Shown: positions 17,893 to 29,532, counted from the stretch's first letter. The stretch: 64,000 bases of DNA from Alphaproteobacteria bacterium (GCA_017307375.1 JAFKFH010000006.1:248001-312000); one strand, 5' to 3'. The notes: generated from the sequence alone by a model not told the origin. Numbers and translations: made by a program.

Positions 17893-19110
17893 ATGACGTC
17901 AGACCCCCACAGCGCGCATGTCGCCCGCCAGTTCTCGGTCCGTCAGGTCTTCGAGGCGGTGCTGCATCGCGGGCCGATTTCGCGGGCCGAGCTGGCGCGG
18001 CTGACCGGGCTGTCGAAGCAGACGACGTCCGAAGTCGCCCGCGTGCTGGAGGATGGCGGCTGGATCCGCGAAAGCGGGCGGACCTCGGGCGGGCTGGGGC
18101 GCAGCGCCACGACCTACGAGATCAACGATGCCGGCGCCTATGTCGTCGGTATCGACCTGGGCGGCACCAAGATTCACGTGGCCCTCGCCAACCTGCTCGG
18201 GGGTGTCGTCGCCGAGGCGGTCGAGCCCACCGACCGGCGCGGCGGCCGGCACGTCACCGCCCAGATCGGCGACATTGCCGCCCGTCTCGCCGCGCAGGCC
18301 GGCGCCGCCCCCGGCGCGATCCGCGGTGCGGCGATGGGCAGCCCCGGGGTGTTCGATCCGCGCTCGGGCGTCATCACCATCGCGCCGAACATTCCCGGCC
18401 TGGACGAGATCGACGTGGCCGCCGCGCTGCGCGAGGCGCTGGGGGTCGATTGCGCGGTCGAGAACGACGTCAATCTCGCCGCGAAGGGCGAGCAGTGGCA
18501 GGGCTCCTGCGTACAGGCACAGACCTTCGCCTTCATCGCATTGGGCACCGGGATCGGCATGGGCCTCGTCGCCGACGGGCGGCTGATCCGGGGCGCGCGC
18601 GGCGCGGCGGGCGAGATCGCCTACCTGCCCCTCGGCGGCGACCCCTTCGATTCGCGCGGCTTCCGTTTCGGCACGCTGGAGACCGCGATCGGCAGCGCCG
18701 CGATCCTCGACCGCTATCGCGGTTTCGGCGGCATGGCGGCGCAGACCGTGCGCGACGTCTTCGACCGCATCGCGCAGGGCGACCAGGCCGCGATCGCGGC
18801 GATCGACGAGACCGCGCGCATCCTGGTCCAGACCATCATGGCGGTGAAGGCGATCCTCGATCCCGAACTCGTCGTGCTTGGCGGCAGCATCGGGGTGCGG
18901 CCCGAGATCGTCGATCGCGTGCGCCGGCTGGTCGATCGCTACCTGCCCGACCCGCCCGCCATCGCGCCATCGGCGCTGGGCGCGCGCGCCTCGCTGATCG
19001 GCGCGGTCGGCGTGGCGCTGACCGGGTTGCACGAACAGCTCTTCGGCGTGGCGGTGCAGCCGGGTGTGCTGGCCCTGCCCGTCGTCGAGGCCGAGCGGCG
19101 CACGGCATGA
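17893..19110 (+). CDS. ROK family transcriptional regulator (NagC/XylR type)
   Basis: A 405-residue protein with an N-terminal MarR-like winged helix (VRQVFEAVLHRGPISRAELARLTGLSKQTTSEVARVLE) followed by a ROK domain (GIDLGGTKIHVALA, VENDVNLAAKGEQ). The usual ROK zinc cluster (CxCGxxGCxE) is absent; the equivalent stretch reads GGDPFDSRGFRFGTLE. The ATG at 17893 has GGAG 5 bases upstream. Its stop overlaps the nagB start. NagC-type repressors answer to amino-sugar phosphates, which fits nagB. It probably controls the divergent dpp operon too. Confidence 0.9.
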   Translation: MTSDPHSAHVARQFSVRQVFEAVLHRGPISRAELARLTGLSKQTTSEVARVLEDGGWIRESGRTSGGLGRSATTYEINDAGAYVVGIDLGGTKIHVALANLLGGVVAEAVEPTDRRGGRHVTAQIGDIAARLAAQAGAAPGAIRGAAMGSPGVFDPRSGVITIAPNIPGLDEIDVAAALREALGVDCAVENDVNLAAKGEQWQGSCVQAQTFAFIALGTGIGMGLVADGRLIRGARGAAGEIAYLPLGGDPFDSRGFRFGTLETAIGSAAILDRYRGFGGMAAQTVRDVFDRIAQGDQAAIAAIDETARILVQTIMAVKAILDPELVVLGGSIGVRPEIVDRVRRLVDRYLPDPPAIAPSALGARASLIGAVGVALTGLHEQLFGVAVQPGVLALPVVEAERRTA

Positions 19111-19823
19111 GGCGGCCACAGCTGATCGTCGTCGACGACGCCGAGGCCGCCTCGGCCGTGGCGGTGGCGCGGGTGCTGGCACTGCTGGCGGCGAAGCCGC
19201 AGGCCGTGCTGGGCCTGGCCACCGGCGAGACGATGCGGCCGGTCCATCGCCGGCTGGTCGAGGCGCACCGGCGCGGCGCGGTTTCCTTCGCGCGGGCGCG
19301 CTCGTTCAATCTCGACGAGTATATCGGGCTGCGGCCCGGCCATCCCGCGTCGTTTGCGAGCTTCATGCGGCGCACCCTGTTCGACGCGGTCGACTTCGCG
19401 GCCGGCACGACGCATCTGCCGGACGGTGGCGATCCCTCAGCCTACGAGGCCGCGATCAAGGCGGCCGGCGGAATCGATCTGCAACTGCTGGGCATCGGCG
19501 GCAACGGCCATATCGGCTTCAACGAACCTGGTTCGGACTTCGCCTCGCGCACCCGGGTCGTACGGCTGGCCGAGGCGACGCGCGCCGCCAACGCACCCGC
19601 TTTCGCACCCGATCCGGTGCCCGGCCAGGCGGTGACGATGGGCATCGGCACGATTCTCGAGGCGCGGGCGATCGTGCTGATCGCGACCGGCGGGGCCAAG
19701 GCGCAGGCCGTCGCCGCGGCGCTCGGCCCGGCGACGACGCCGGATTGCCCGGCTTCGGCCTTGCGCCTGCATCCGGCCGCCGTCATCGTCGCCGACCGCG
19801 CGGCAGCCGCCGGCATCAGCTAG
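19107..19823 (+). CDS. nagB: Glucosamine-6-phosphate deaminase
   Basis: A 238-residue enzyme of the NagB/6-phosphogluconolactonase fold. FNLDEYIGL holds the catalytic Asp, and GIGGNGHIGFNEPG holds the His and Glu of the active site, with Asn at the position of E. coli Asp141, as in many short NagB proteins. It converts glucosamine-6-phosphate to fructose-6-phosphate and ammonia. It overlaps the ROK gene (ATGA) and is followed by ggt after 18 bases, so the four plus-strand genes form one operon. Confidence 0.9.
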   Translation: MRRPQLIVVDDAEAASAVAVARVLALLAAKPQAVLGLATGETMRPVHRRLVEAHRRGAVSFARARSFNLDEYIGLRPGHPASFASFMRRTLFDAVDFAAGTTHLPDGGDPSAYEAAIKAAGGIDLQLLGIGGNGHIGFNEPGSDFASRTRVVRLAEATRAANAPAFAPDPVPGQAVTMGIGTILEARAIVLIATGGAKAQAVAAALGPATTPDCPASALRLHPAAVIVADRAAAAGIS

Positions 19824-19841
19824 TCTTTGAGGGAAGAGACC

Positions 19842-21425
19842 ATGGCAGCACTACGCGATTTCACCCGGCCGGGCCGGTCGGTGGCGGTGGCCGAAAACGG
19901 CATGGCCGCGACCTCGCATCCGCTGGCGACGCTTGCCGCGGTCGAGATGCTGCGGGCCGGCGGCAATGCGATCGACGCGGCGATCGCCGCGGTCGCGCTG
20001 CAGGGTATCGTCGATCCGCACATGACGGGTATCGGCGGCGACTGCTTCGTGCTCTACGCCCCGCGCGGCGGCACGCCGATCGCGCTGAACGGTTCGGGCC
20101 GGGCGCCACTTGCCGCCAGTCTCGACTGGTATCTCGAGCGCGGCTTCACCGCGATCCCGGAAACCTCGCCGCATGCGGTCACCGTGCCCGGCGCGGTCGA
20201 TGCCTGGTGCCGCCTGGCCGCCGATCACGGCAGCCGCAGCCTCGAGGAAATCCTCAAGCCCGCGATCACGGCGGCCGAGGATGGCTATCGCATCCATCCC
20301 CGCGTCGCGCTCGACTGGGCCCGATATGGCGAGCGCATGGCGCACGATGCCGATGCCGTGGCGCAGTACCTGCCGCCGCCGCAGGTCGGCGACCGCATGG
20401 CCCATCCCGCTGCGGCCCGCACGCTGCGCCGCATCGCCCGCGAAGGCCGCAAGGCGTTCTACGAAGGCGAGGTGGCCGAACGGATCGTCGCCAAGCTCAA
20501 TCGCCTGGGCGGGCTGCACACGGTCGAGGACTTCGCGGTGCAGACCGCCGACTACGTGACGCCGATCTCCACCGGCTATCGCGGCTATACCCTCCATGAA
20601 TGCCCGCCCAACGGCCAGGGCCTCGCCGCCCTGCTGATCGCGCGTATCGCCGAGCGTTTCGACCTGAAGAACCCGGGCTACAGCGAGGCCGATCGCATCC
20701 ATCTGCTGGCCGAGGCGACCAAGGCTGCCTATCACGAGCGCGACTGGCTGGTCTGCGACCCGGCCGTGCATCCCGTCGACATCGACGGCATCCTGTCGGA
20801 CGCCTCGATCGATCGCCTGAGTGCGCCGATCACGCTCGAACGGGCTCTGGAAGCCAGCGCCTGGGATGGCCCGACCCATCGCGACACCGTCTATGTCAGC
20901 GTGGTCGACCGCGACCGCAACGCGGTCTCGTTCATCAATTCGAACTTCTTCGCCTTCGGCAGCGGCATCTACGAGCCCGGGACCGGGGTGCTGCTGCAGA
21001 ACCGCGGCGCCGGCTTCCGCGTCGAAGCCGGCCATCGCAACGCCATCGGCCCGCGCAAGCGGCCGCTGCACACGATCATCCCGGCGATGCTGGCGCGCGA
21101 CGGCCGCGCCGTGATGCCGTTCGGGGTGATGGGCGGTCAGTTCCAAGCGGCCGGCCATGCCCATATCCTGTCGCGCATCGTCGATCACGGCGACGATCCG
21201 CAGGCCGCGTCCGACCGGCCGCGCTCGTTCTCGTTCGGCGGCACGCTGTCGCTTGAGCCGACGATCGGCCAGGCGATCTTCGACGACCTGACGCGGCGCG
21301 GCCATCGCACCGCCTGGGCCGACGAGGCGCTGGGCGGTTGCCAGGCCATCTGGATCGATCATCGGCGGGGCGTCCTGCTCGGCGGGTCGGATCATCGCAA
21401 GGACGGCCTGGCATTGGGCTGGTAG
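19842..21425 (+). CDS. ggt: Gamma-glutamyltransferase family protein
   Basis: A 527-residue N-terminal-nucleophile hydrolase. The large-subunit region contains [30 protein letters not shown]. The small-subunit start is probably the Thr of [20 protein letters not shown], aligned with the self-cleaving Thr of E. coli Ggt. A GGMGG-like glycine pair (FGVMGGQFQ) completes the active site. No clear signal peptide is visible, so it is likely cytoplasmic, unlike classical periplasmic Ggt. GGGAAGAG precedes the ATG at 19842. It probably cleaves a gamma-glutamyl or related amide of the imported solute. Confidence 0.9.
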   Translation: MAALRDFTRPGRSVAVAENGMAATSHPLATLAAVEMLRAGGNAIDAAIAAVALQGIVDPHMTGIGGDCFVLYAPRGGTPIALNGSGRAPLAASLDWYLERGFTAIPETSPHAVTVPGAVDAWCRLAADHGSRSLEEILKPAITAAEDGYRIHPRVALDWARYGERMAHDADAVAQYLPPPQVGDRMAHPAAARTLRRIAREGRKAFYEGEVAERIVAKLNRLGGLHTVEDFAVQTADYVTPISTGYRGYTLHECPPNGQGLAALLIARIAERFDLKNPGYSEADRIHLLAEATKAAYHERDWLVCDPAVHPVDIDGILSDASIDRLSAPITLERALEASAWDGPTHRDTVYVSVVDRDRNAVSFINSNFFAFGSGIYEPGTGVLLQNRGAGFRVEAGHRNAIGPRKRPLHTIIPAMLARDGRAVMPFGVMGGQFQAAGHAHILSRIVDHGDDPQAASDRPRSFSFGGTLSLEPTIGQAIFDDLTRRGHRTAWADEALGGCQAIWIDHRRGVLLGGSDHRKDGLALGW

Positions 21426-21427
21426 CC

Positions 21428-23020
<1,593 letters not shown>

Positions 23021-23088
23021 CGCTCGCCTTCCGCACCCAGGCAGGCTATAGCCGTTGCCGGTGTGATTGCCCCCGGGGGTTGCCGGCT

Positions 23089-23937
23089 ATGCGGGCTGTT
23101 CTGTGGATGCTGGGCGCGGTGGCCAGCTTCGTCGTGATGGCGTTGAGCGTGCGCGGGCTCGGCGGCACGCTGTCGGTGTTCCAGATCCTGTTCTTCCGCG
23201 GCTTCGTCGGCCTGCCGTTCCTGCTGGCCGGCATCCTGATCTGGCGCGGCCCGGCGGGCTTTCGCCTGCTGCGCTCAGGCAACATGAAGCTGCAGGTGGC
23301 GCGCAACGCGATCCACATCGTCGGCACGTTGTCGTGGATCTACGGCCTGACCCTGCTGCCGCTTGCGATGGTGTTCGCCGTCGAGTTCTCGGCGCCGCTC
23401 TGGTCGGTGCTGCTGGCGGCCCTGGTGCTGCGCGAATATCCGAACCGGCCACAGCAGATCGGCGTCGTGCTCGGCCTGATCGGCATCCTGATCATCCTGC
23501 GGCCGGGACTGGCCGGGTTTTCCTGGGCGGTCATGTCGGTGCTGCTCGCCGCCTTCGCCTATGCGGCCACCTATCTGTGCACGCGCATGCTGGGCCGCAC
23601 CGACGGCGTGCTGGCCGTGCTGTTCTGGATGGCAGTGCTGCAATCCCCCGTCGGCTTCGTGCTGTCGCTGACCGACTGGCGGCCCGTGCCGCTGGAACTC
23701 GCGCCGATCATCCTGCTGCTCGCGCTCAGCGGGACGGCGGCCCATCTGTGCCTCGCCGCCGCGCTGCGTGCGGCGCCGCTGGCCCGCATGCTGCCGCTCG
23801 ACTACCTCCGCCTGCCGATCATCGCCGTCATCGGTGCGCTGTTCTACGGCGAACCCTTCGACCCGTTCATTCTCGTCGGCGGTGCGGTCGTGCTGGTATC
23901 GGTGTTCCTGACCCAGAAGAAAGCGGCCGCGCGATAG
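23089..23937 (+). CDS. DMT superfamily (EamA) transporter
   Basis: A 282-residue inner-membrane protein with about ten hydrophobic helices in two EamA repeats (residues 3-135 and 145-280). The conserved end of helix 4 (LPLAMVFAVEFSAPLWSVLLA) is clear. Such proteins export amino acids, purines or other small metabolites. The ATG at 23089 follows a G-rich stretch. It is separated by 68 bases from the interrupted ATPase gene, so co-transcription with the dpp genes is uncertain. Confidence 0.88.
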   Translation: MRAVLWMLGAVASFVVMALSVRGLGGTLSVFQILFFRGFVGLPFLLAGILIWRGPAGFRLLRSGNMKLQVARNAIHIVGTLSWIYGLTLLPLAMVFAVEFSAPLWSVLLAALVLREYPNRPQQIGVVLGLIGILIILRPGLAGFSWAVMSVLLAAFAYAATYLCTRMLGRTDGVLAVLFWMAVLQSPVGFVLSLTDWRPVPLELAPIILLLALSGTAAHLCLAAALRAAPLARMLPLDYLRLPIIAVIGALFYGEPFDPFILVGGAVVLVSVFLTQKKAAAR

Positions 23938-23972
23938 CGGCTTCTCCTTTGGTCGGGTAACGGCCGCAGTCA

Positions 23973-24000
23973 TTGACAGCGGCCCCCCGCATGATACGGT
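23973..24000 (+). promoter_or_regulatory. Candidate sigma-70-like promoter upstream of rnk
   Basis: A perfect TTGACA -35 is followed after 16 bases by TACGGT. It lies in a 227-base gap with no other recognisable gene, 165 bases before rnk. The -10 match is weak and the leader would be long. Confidence 0.35.
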
Positions 24001-24164
24001 CGCCCGATGACGACGAAATGCCTGCGTAAGCTGATGCGATCGCGCCGGGCCTGCCAAGTCAGGGCAGGCACGCCCGCCTCGGGTATGTCGCGCTGATCAG
24101 GCGCGGCGGCGTTGCCCGAGGCCTGCTGGCCACCGCGATCCCGCCGTTCCGTCCGAGGTTACCC

Positions 24165-24569
24165 ATGCAATCCAATTCGCCGCTGCCGGCCATCATGCTG
24201 GCGCGTTCCGACAGCGACCGTCTCGATGCGCTGGTCGAAACCTATCCTTCCTGTCCGAGTTTCGTGCGCGATTATCTGCGCCGTGAACTGGGCCGGGCCG
24301 AGGTGGTCGACGATCCCGCTTTGCCGGGCGACATCGTGCGCATTTCATCGGCCGTGACCTATCGCGACGATCGCAGCGGCCGCACGCGGACGGTGACACT
24401 GGTCTATCCGTCGGCCGAGGATGCGGCCCAGGCCCGCGTCTCGGTGATGACGCCGATCGGCGCGGCCCTGATCGGGCTGAAGGCCGGACAGTCGATCGAC
24501 TGGATCGCCCCGTCGGGCGAGCGCAGGGCGCTGACCGTGCTGGCCGTCGCGCCGGGGCCTGAGTCATGA
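24165..24569 (+). CDS. rnk: Rnk-like protein with GreA/GreB C-terminal domain
   Basis: A 134-residue protein: a short N-terminal helix region (residues 1-50) and a GreA/GreB-type FKBP-like C-terminal domain (GDIVRISSAVTYRDD, TLVYPSAEDA, VSVMTPIGAALIGLKAGQSIDW). E. coli Rnk binds RNA polymerase near the secondary channel; it lacks the Gre coiled coil and does not stimulate cleavage. The family was named as a regulator of nucleoside diphosphate kinase. The stop overlaps the next start (ATGA), so a two-gene operon is likely. Confidence 0.85.
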   Translation: MQSNSPLPAIMLARSDSDRLDALVETYPSCPSFVRDYLRRELGRAEVVDDPALPGDIVRISSAVTYRDDRSGRTRTVTLVYPSAEDAAQARVSVMTPIGAALIGLKAGQSIDWIAPSGERRALTVLAVAPGPES

Positions 24570-24754
24570 ACGCCGGCAATCCCGCCGCGGACGACGAAGC
24601 CGCCGCCGCGGCGCTCGAGATGATCGCCCGCCACGGTGTCCGTGCGGTGCATGTCATGCGCGACCGCATCGAGGCCCTGACCCGGGGGGGCGACATGCGC
24701 GCCCTGGACCGCGCCTATCGCGTCCTGACGCTGGTCGAGCGCGAGGTCGGCTGA
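24566..24754 (+). CDS. Small hypothetical protein, 62 residues
   Basis: I recognise no family. The sequence is helical, with a conserved-looking core (EMIARHGVRAVHVMRDRIEALTR and ALDRAYRVLTLVEREV). It overlaps rnk by 4 bases, and the overlap and similar base composition support a real coupled gene. Possibly a partner or regulator acting with Rnk. Confidence 0.6.
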   Translation: MNAGNPAADDEAAAAALEMIARHGVRAVHVMRDRIEALTRGGDMRALDRAYRVLTLVEREVG

Positions 24755-24842
24755 GCCGCCCGGCTGGCCCTGCCGACGGTTTTATGATCCACTTCACGGA
24801 TTAGTGATTGTTGGAGGCGGCCTGCCCGCGTAGCCGACGGCC

Positions 24843-25460
24843 ATGGTCAGACGGATCTACAGCGACGAGGAATTGCGCGAGCGTGCGGTCGCTGCCGCCG
24901 AGGAACTGCTGCGTCGCCACGGCCCGCAGAAGACCCGGCTGGTCGACGTCGCCAAGGCGATCAAGGTGTCGCATTCGGTGCTCTATCGCGTGTTCCCGGA
25001 CCGGGAGGCCCTGATGGACGCGGTGTCGGCCCGCTGGCTCAGTTGCATCGATGACGAACTGGGCCGCATCGCCGCCTCGGAGGCGGCTCCGGACCAGCGT
25101 TTGCGCGCCTGGTTTCGGCATCTGCACCATGTAAAGACCGTGAAGATCGCGCAGGATCCGGGCCTTTGGGCGAACTACGACATCGCTGCGGCGCGCACCT
25201 CGCCGACGGTGTGCAGCCATGTCGGAATCATCCAATCGCAGGTGGCCTCGATCATCCGCGACGGGATCGGTCGGGGGATGTTTCCGAAACTCGACATCGA
25301 CCGTTGCGTCGAGTCGTTCTTCAACGCGACGATGGCGTTTCACCACCCGCGGCTGGTGGCGGAGGAGGGCGCGCGCGAGCGCCCGGACGAGCTTGATCGG
25401 ATCCTCGATCTGATGCTCCATGGTCTGAGGGCGCAGGCCGCCGCCGCGGCGGCGAAATGA
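24843..25460 (+). CDS. TetR/AcrR family transcriptional regulator
   Basis: A 205-residue regulator. The N-terminal TetR HTH (LRERAVAAAEELLRRHGPQKTRLVDVAKAIKVSHSVLYRVFPDREALMDAV, about residues 7-58) is followed by a helical ligand domain. Upstream at 24785-24801 an imperfect repeat TGATCC/GGATTA flanks 7 bases and may be its own operator. It lies in the same direction 186 bases before iorA, which it probably controls. Confidence 0.9.
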   Translation: MVRRIYSDEELRERAVAAAEELLRRHGPQKTRLVDVAKAIKVSHSVLYRVFPDREALMDAVSARWLSCIDDELGRIAASEAAPDQRLRAWFRHLHHVKTVKIAQDPGLWANYDIAAARTSPTVCSHVGIIQSQVASIIRDGIGRGMFPKLDIDRCVESFFNATMAFHHPRLVAEEGARERPDELDRILDLMLHGLRAQAAAAAAK

Positions 25461-25646
25461 AACATTAGACAATAATTGGTTTTTGTTTTATCGTGCGTGC
25501 CACTGCGGTTGCCCGGAGTGCCCGACGCCGTGCGATATGGTTCGCCGGCCGGCTGGCTCCGCCCGACCTTGCCGGGCGCCCCGAGCCGCAGTTCGCTCTT
25601 ACAGAATTTGCCGATCCCGATAACCCCTGATCAGAGGCCTATCCCC

Positions 25647-26102
25647 ATGATCAAGCTGTCGATCAACAACGTCGAGCACAGCCTCGACGTCCCGCCCGAC
25701 ATGCCGCTCCTCTGGGCGGTGCGCGACGTTCTCAACCTCACCGGCACCAAGTTCGGTTGCGGCCAGGCGCTGTGCGGCGCCTGCACCGTGATGGTCGACG
25801 GCAACCCGACCCGGTCCTGCCAGACCCTGGTCGGCGACGTCACCGGTGCCAAGATCACCACGATCGAAGGCGTCGAGGGCAAGGTCGCCCAGGCCGTGCA
25901 GGCGGCCTGGCGCAAGCTCGACGTCGTTCAGTGCGGCTACTGCCAGTCGGGCCAGATCATGTCCGCGATCGGCCTGTTGTCCACGACGCCGAAGCCGACC
26001 GATGCCGACATCGATTCGGCAATGGATGGGAATGTCTGCCGATGTGCGACCTATGTCCGCATCCGCGCCGCCATCCACGAAGCCGCCACGATGCTGGGTT
26101 GA
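25647..26102 (+). CDS. iorA: [2Fe-2S] subunit of a molybdenum hydroxylase (isoquinoline 1-oxidoreductase alpha-like)
   Basis: A 151-residue protein with two [2Fe-2S] domains: a plant-type ferredoxin loop (FGCGQALCGACTVMVDG then SC) and a helical cluster (CGYCQSGQIMS with VCRCATY). It passes electrons from the molybdenum cofactor of the partner subunit. The ATG at 25647 opens directly at the ferredoxin fold (MIKLSINNVEH). iorB follows 12 bases after the stop. Confidence 0.92.
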   Translation: MIKLSINNVEHSLDVPPDMPLLWAVRDVLNLTGTKFGCGQALCGACTVMVDGNPTRSCQTLVGDVTGAKITTIEGVEGKVAQAVQAAWRKLDVVQCGYCQSGQIMSAIGLLSTTPKPTDADIDSAMDGNVCRCATYVRIRAAIHEAATMLG

Positions 26103-26114
26103 GGGAGGGGGCAC

Positions 26115-28307
26115 ATGCTGATCGCCAAGACTGCCGCGGGTATCGCCAAGCCGGCCGCTCCGAACCGCCGTTCGTTCCTCAAGGCCTCGGGCGTCGCCAC
26201 CGGCGCGCTGCTGGTCGCCACCCATATCGGGGCGAAGAAGGGCTTCGCCGCCACGCCCAACGATCCGCCGGCACCGAATGCCTTCGTCAAGATCGCGGCC
26301 GACAACACCGTCACCGTGATGATCAAGCATCTCGACATGGGGCAGGGCGTGACGACCGGTCTTGCCACCATTGTCGCCGAGGAGCTCGACGCCGACTGGA
26401 GCCAGATGCGCTCCGCCTTCGCGCCGTCCGATCCGCAACTCTACAACAACCTGTTCTTCGGCCCGATCCAGGGTACCGGCGGGTCGACCTCGACCGCCAA
26501 TTCCTGGATGCAGCTGCGCCAGGCCGGCGCCGCCGCGCGGGCGATGCTGGTCGCCGCCGCTGCCGCCGAATGGCAGGTGCCGGCGGCCGAGATTTCGGTC
26601 GCCAAGGGCGTCGTCGCGCATAAGTCGGGCAAGTCGGCCAGGTTCGGCGATCTGGCCGCCAAGGCCGGCACCATGCCGGTGCCGACGTCGGTGACGCTGA
26701 AGGATCCCAAGGACTTCGTCCTGATCGGCACGCGGCTGCCGCGCCTCGATTCCAACGACAAGACCGACGGCAAGGCGGTCTACGCGCTGGACATCCGCCG
26801 GCCGGGCATGAAGACCGCCGTCGTGCTGCATCCGCCGCGGTTCGGCGGCACGGTGAAGTCGGTCGACGACGCCGCGGCACGCAAGATCCCCGGCGTGGTC
26901 GACGTGGTGACGATTCCCCAGGGCGTGGCCGTGATCGCCGACAATACCTGGGCCGCGCAGAAGGGCCGCGAAGCGCTCAAGGTCACCTGGGACGATTCCA
27001 AGGCCGAGACGCGCTCGTCCGACAAGATGCTGGCCGACTACAAGGCCGCGGCCGCCAAGCCGGGCATCGTGGCGACGCAGCGTGGCGAGGTCGATGCCGC
27101 TCTCAAGCAGGCGGCCAAGGTGGTCGAGGCCGAGTTCGTCTTCCCCTATCTGGCGCACGCGCCGATGGAGCCGCTGAACTGCGTCATCGAGATGACGCCG
27201 GCGGGCATCTGCGAGATCCACGCCGGCTCGCAGTTCCAGACCGTCGAGCATGCGACGGCCGCCGCCGTGCTGGGCCTGAAGATGGAGCAGGTCAGGATCA
27301 ACACGCTGTGGGCCGGCGGTTCGTTCGGCCGGCGGGCGACGCCCAATGCCGACTATGTCGCCGAGGCCGCCGCAATCCTGAAGGCGTCCGGTGCCAAGTA
27401 CCCGGTCCATCTGGTGCAGACGCGCGAGGACGACATCAAGGGCGGCCGCTATCGCCCGATGTTCTACCACAAGGTCCAGGCGGGGATCGGCGCCGACGGC
27501 AACCCGCTGGTCTGGACCCATCGCCTGGTCGGGCAGTCGTTCGTCATCGGCACGGCGCTCGAGGCGATGGTGGTCAAGAACGGGCTCGATCATCTCGCGG
27601 TCGAGGGCGTGGCCGACATGCCCTATGCGGTGCCGAACATGCTGGTCGACTGGCACGATGCCCCATCGCCGGTGACGACCTTGTGGTGGCGCTCGGTCGG
27701 GCACAGCCACACCGCGCAGGCGGTCGAGGTGATGATCGATGAACTGGCCCATGCCGCCGGCAAGGACCCGGTCGCCTATCGCCTGGCCCTGCTGAAGGAT
27801 CATCCGCGCCACCGCGCGGTGCTGGAACTGGCGGTGGCCAAGGCCGGCAACGACAAGCTGCCGGCCGGGCGCGGCCGCGGCGTCGCGGTGCACGAAAGCT
27901 TCTCCAGCTTCGTTGCCATGGTTGCCGACGTCACCGTCAACAAGGACGGGGTCAAGGTCGACCGGGTCGTGGCCGCGGTCGATTGCGGCATCGCGGTCAA
28001 TCCGGACGTGGTGCGGGCGCAGGTCGAGGGCGGCATCGGCTATGGCCTGGGCCACGCCCTGCGCAACCAGATCACCTTCACCGACGGCGTCGTCGACCAG
28101 GCGAACTTCGACGGCTACGAACCGCTGCGCATGTCGGACATGCCCAAGATCGAGGTGCATATCGTGCCGTCGACCGCGGCCCCGACCGGCATCGGCGAAC
28201 CCGGCGTGCCGCCGATCGCGCCGGCCGTGGCGAATGCGATCTTCGCCGCGACCGGCAAGCGCCTGCGCTCGTTGCCCTACGACCTGAAGCTGCTCGGGTC
28301 GGCATAA
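26115..28307 (+). CDS. iorB: Molybdopterin-binding subunit of an IorB-type oxidoreductase (xanthine dehydrogenase family)
   Basis: A 730-residue catalytic subunit. A Tat signal ([20 protein letters not shown], residues 17-36) shows export to the periplasm folded, with the small subunit. The CoxL-like molybdopterin regions include [20 protein letters not shown] and the terminal [19 protein letters not shown] with the probable catalytic Glu. No FAD subunit is present, which is typical of IorAB-type enzymes that pass electrons to cytochromes. They hydroxylate N-heterocycles or oxidise aldehydes. Closed by a strong terminator. Confidence 0.92.
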   Translation: MLIAKTAAGIAKPAAPNRRSFLKASGVATGALLVATHIGAKKGFAATPNDPPAPNAFVKIAADNTVTVMIKHLDMGQGVTTGLATIVAEELDADWSQMRSAFAPSDPQLYNNLFFGPIQGTGGSTSTANSWMQLRQAGAAARAMLVAAAAAEWQVPAAEISVAKGVVAHKSGKSARFGDLAAKAGTMPVPTSVTLKDPKDFVLIGTRLPRLDSNDKTDGKAVYALDIRRPGMKTAVVLHPPRFGGTVKSVDDAAARKIPGVVDVVTIPQGVAVIADNTWAAQKGREALKVTWDDSKAETRSSDKMLADYKAAAAKPGIVATQRGEVDAALKQAAKVVEAEFVFPYLAHAPMEPLNCVIEMTPAGICEIHAGSQFQTVEHATAAAVLGLKMEQVRINTLWAGGSFGRRATPNADYVAEAAAILKASGAKYPVHLVQTREDDIKGGRYRPMFYHKVQAGIGADGNPLVWTHRLVGQSFVIGTALEAMVVKNGLDHLAVEGVADMPYAVPNMLVDWHDAPSPVTTLWWRSVGHSHTAQAVEVMIDELAHAAGKDPVAYRLALLKDHPRHRAVLELAVAKAGNDKLPAGRGRGVAVHESFSSFVAMVADVTVNKDGVKVDRVVAAVDCGIAVNPDVVRAQVEGGIGYGLGHALRNQITFTDGVVDQANFDGYEPLRMSDMPKIEVHIVPSTAAPTGIGEPGVPPIAPAVANAIFAATGKRLRSLPYDLKLLGSA

Positions 28308-28316
28308 GTCCATGGC

Positions 28317-28370
28317 GGCCGCAGGCGAGAACCTTCTTCTCGCCTGCGGCCCGCCGGCTTCTTTTTCTTC
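28317..28370 (+). terminator. Rho-independent terminator after iorB
   Basis: A perfect 15-base stem (GGCCGCAGGCGAGAA, 28317-28331, with its complement at 28337-28351) and a 5-base loop are followed by a T-rich run at 28358-28370. It starts 10 bases after the iorB stop and touches the end of the convergent gene. Confidence 0.8.
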
Positions 28371-29507
28371 CTACCCGGCCACCTGTCTGAGCGCCGCGAT
28401 GGCATCGGCCAGGTTGTCGGCGCAGGCATAGCCGCGCTGGCCGAACAGGCCCTGGGCCTCGGCCATCGTCATTTCCCGTTCGGCACTGCCGGTGGCGGCG
28501 AAGCCGACGACCAGCGGCTTGGGGGGCGGGCTGGCGTCGAGCAGCCGCAGCAGCCCGGTCACCAGGCTCTTCAGGGACGACGCCGAGAGGGTGAGGTAAA
28601 GCAGGATGGCGCGCACGTCGTCGCGTGCGGCCCGCTCGAACACCAGCCGCGATTGCAGCGCGAAGACCTCGGGTCCGCTGCCGCCGGGGGCATCGACGAA
28701 ATTTGCCGCCCGCAGGCCCGCGTCGCCGACCAGGTCGAGGATCGCCATGCCCAGTCCCGCGCCGCCGGTCAGCAATGCGACATTGCCTTCGAGCTCGACG
28801 AAGGTGCAGCCGGCCTCGGCCGCGCGCCGCTCCAGCGCGGTCATGCCGGCCTGTTCCAGCGCATGCGAGACCAGCCCCCGGCGCGACTGGTGGCGGAAGG
28901 CAGCGTTGTCGTCGACCACGACCTTGGCGTCGAGTGCGACGAGACCGCCGGCCGAGGTCAGCGCCAGCGGGTTGATCTCGATCAGTTCGGCGTCGATGGC
29001 ACGGAACACGCGCCCCAGCTCGGCAGCGAAGCGCGCCAACGCCCCCAGGTTGCGGCCGGCCGCGCCGGCGGCACGGAAGAAGCCGACGAGATCGTGCGGC
29101 CGCACCGGGCGCCGCGGGTCGGCGCGGTATTCGCGCAGGGCATCGGGCCGTTCCTCCACCGCGATGCCGCCGGCGGGCGAAAACATCAGGATTGGTGCCT
29201 GGGCGACGTCGTCGATGCGCCAGGCCATGTAGAACTCGGCGGCGATATCCACGGCGGCCTCGACCAGCAGCGGCACGGCCGGCCCGGCCAGCGCCCGGAT
29301 CTCCCCGGCCGCCGCCGCGGCGGCTGCGCCATCGACGACGCGGACCAGGCCCTGCTTGCCGCGCCCGCCTGCCAGCATCTGGGCCTTGATCGCGACCCGG
29401 CCGCTTGCCGCCGCGATCTCCTCGCCCGGGTGGTACAGTCGCCCGGCCGGCACGGCGATGCCGGCCTCGGCCAGCAGTGCCTTGCCGTCTGCCTCGATCA
29501 GCCGCAT
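28371..29507 (-). CDS. Succinyl-CoA synthetase beta-like (ATP-grasp) subunit of an acyl-CoA synthetase
   Basis: A 378-residue protein of the SucC type. An N-terminal ATP-grasp domain starts MRLIEADGKALLAEAGI and includes AIKAQMLAGGRGKQG and AELIEINPLAL, and a C-terminal CoA-ligase domain holds ELEGNVALLTGGAGLGMAILDLV. With a SucD-like alpha subunit it forms an acyl-CoA from a free acid with ADP or GDP release. It is the last gene of the operon, and the matching alpha gene lies 5.4 kb away near the operon start, an unusual split. It probably activates the acid brought in by the TRAP transporter. Confidence 0.85.
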   Translation of the reverse strand: MRLIEADGKALLAEAGIAVPAGRLYHPGEEIAAASGRVAIKAQMLAGGRGKQGLVRVVDGAAAAAAAGEIRALAGPAVPLLVEAAVDIAAEFYMAWRIDDVAQAPILMFSPAGGIAVEERPDALREYRADPRRPVRPHDLVGFFRAAGAAGRNLGALARFAAELGRVFRAIDAELIEINPLALTSAGGLVALDAKVVVDDNAAFRHQSRRGLVSHALEQAGMTALERRAAEAGCTFVELEGNVALLTGGAGLGMAILDLVGDAGLRAANFVDAPGGSGPEVFALQSRLVFERAARDDVRAILLYLTLSASSLKSLVTGLLRLLDASPPPKPLVVGFAATGSAEREMTMAEAQGLFGQRGYACADNLADAIAALRQVAG

Positions 29508-29532
29508 CGCCGGCGCTCCCCGCCCTGTCGGC

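Noticed and set aside
24007-24096. A 29-residue frame upstream of rnk
   Set aside because: No ribosome site, no recognisable sequence and an arginine-rich content typical of chance frames.
25599-28313. A 904-codon open frame antisense to iorAB
   Set aside because: The composition (Arg, His, Gly, Asp) is that of a shadow frame; the plus strand encodes recognisable Fe-S and molybdopterin subunits.
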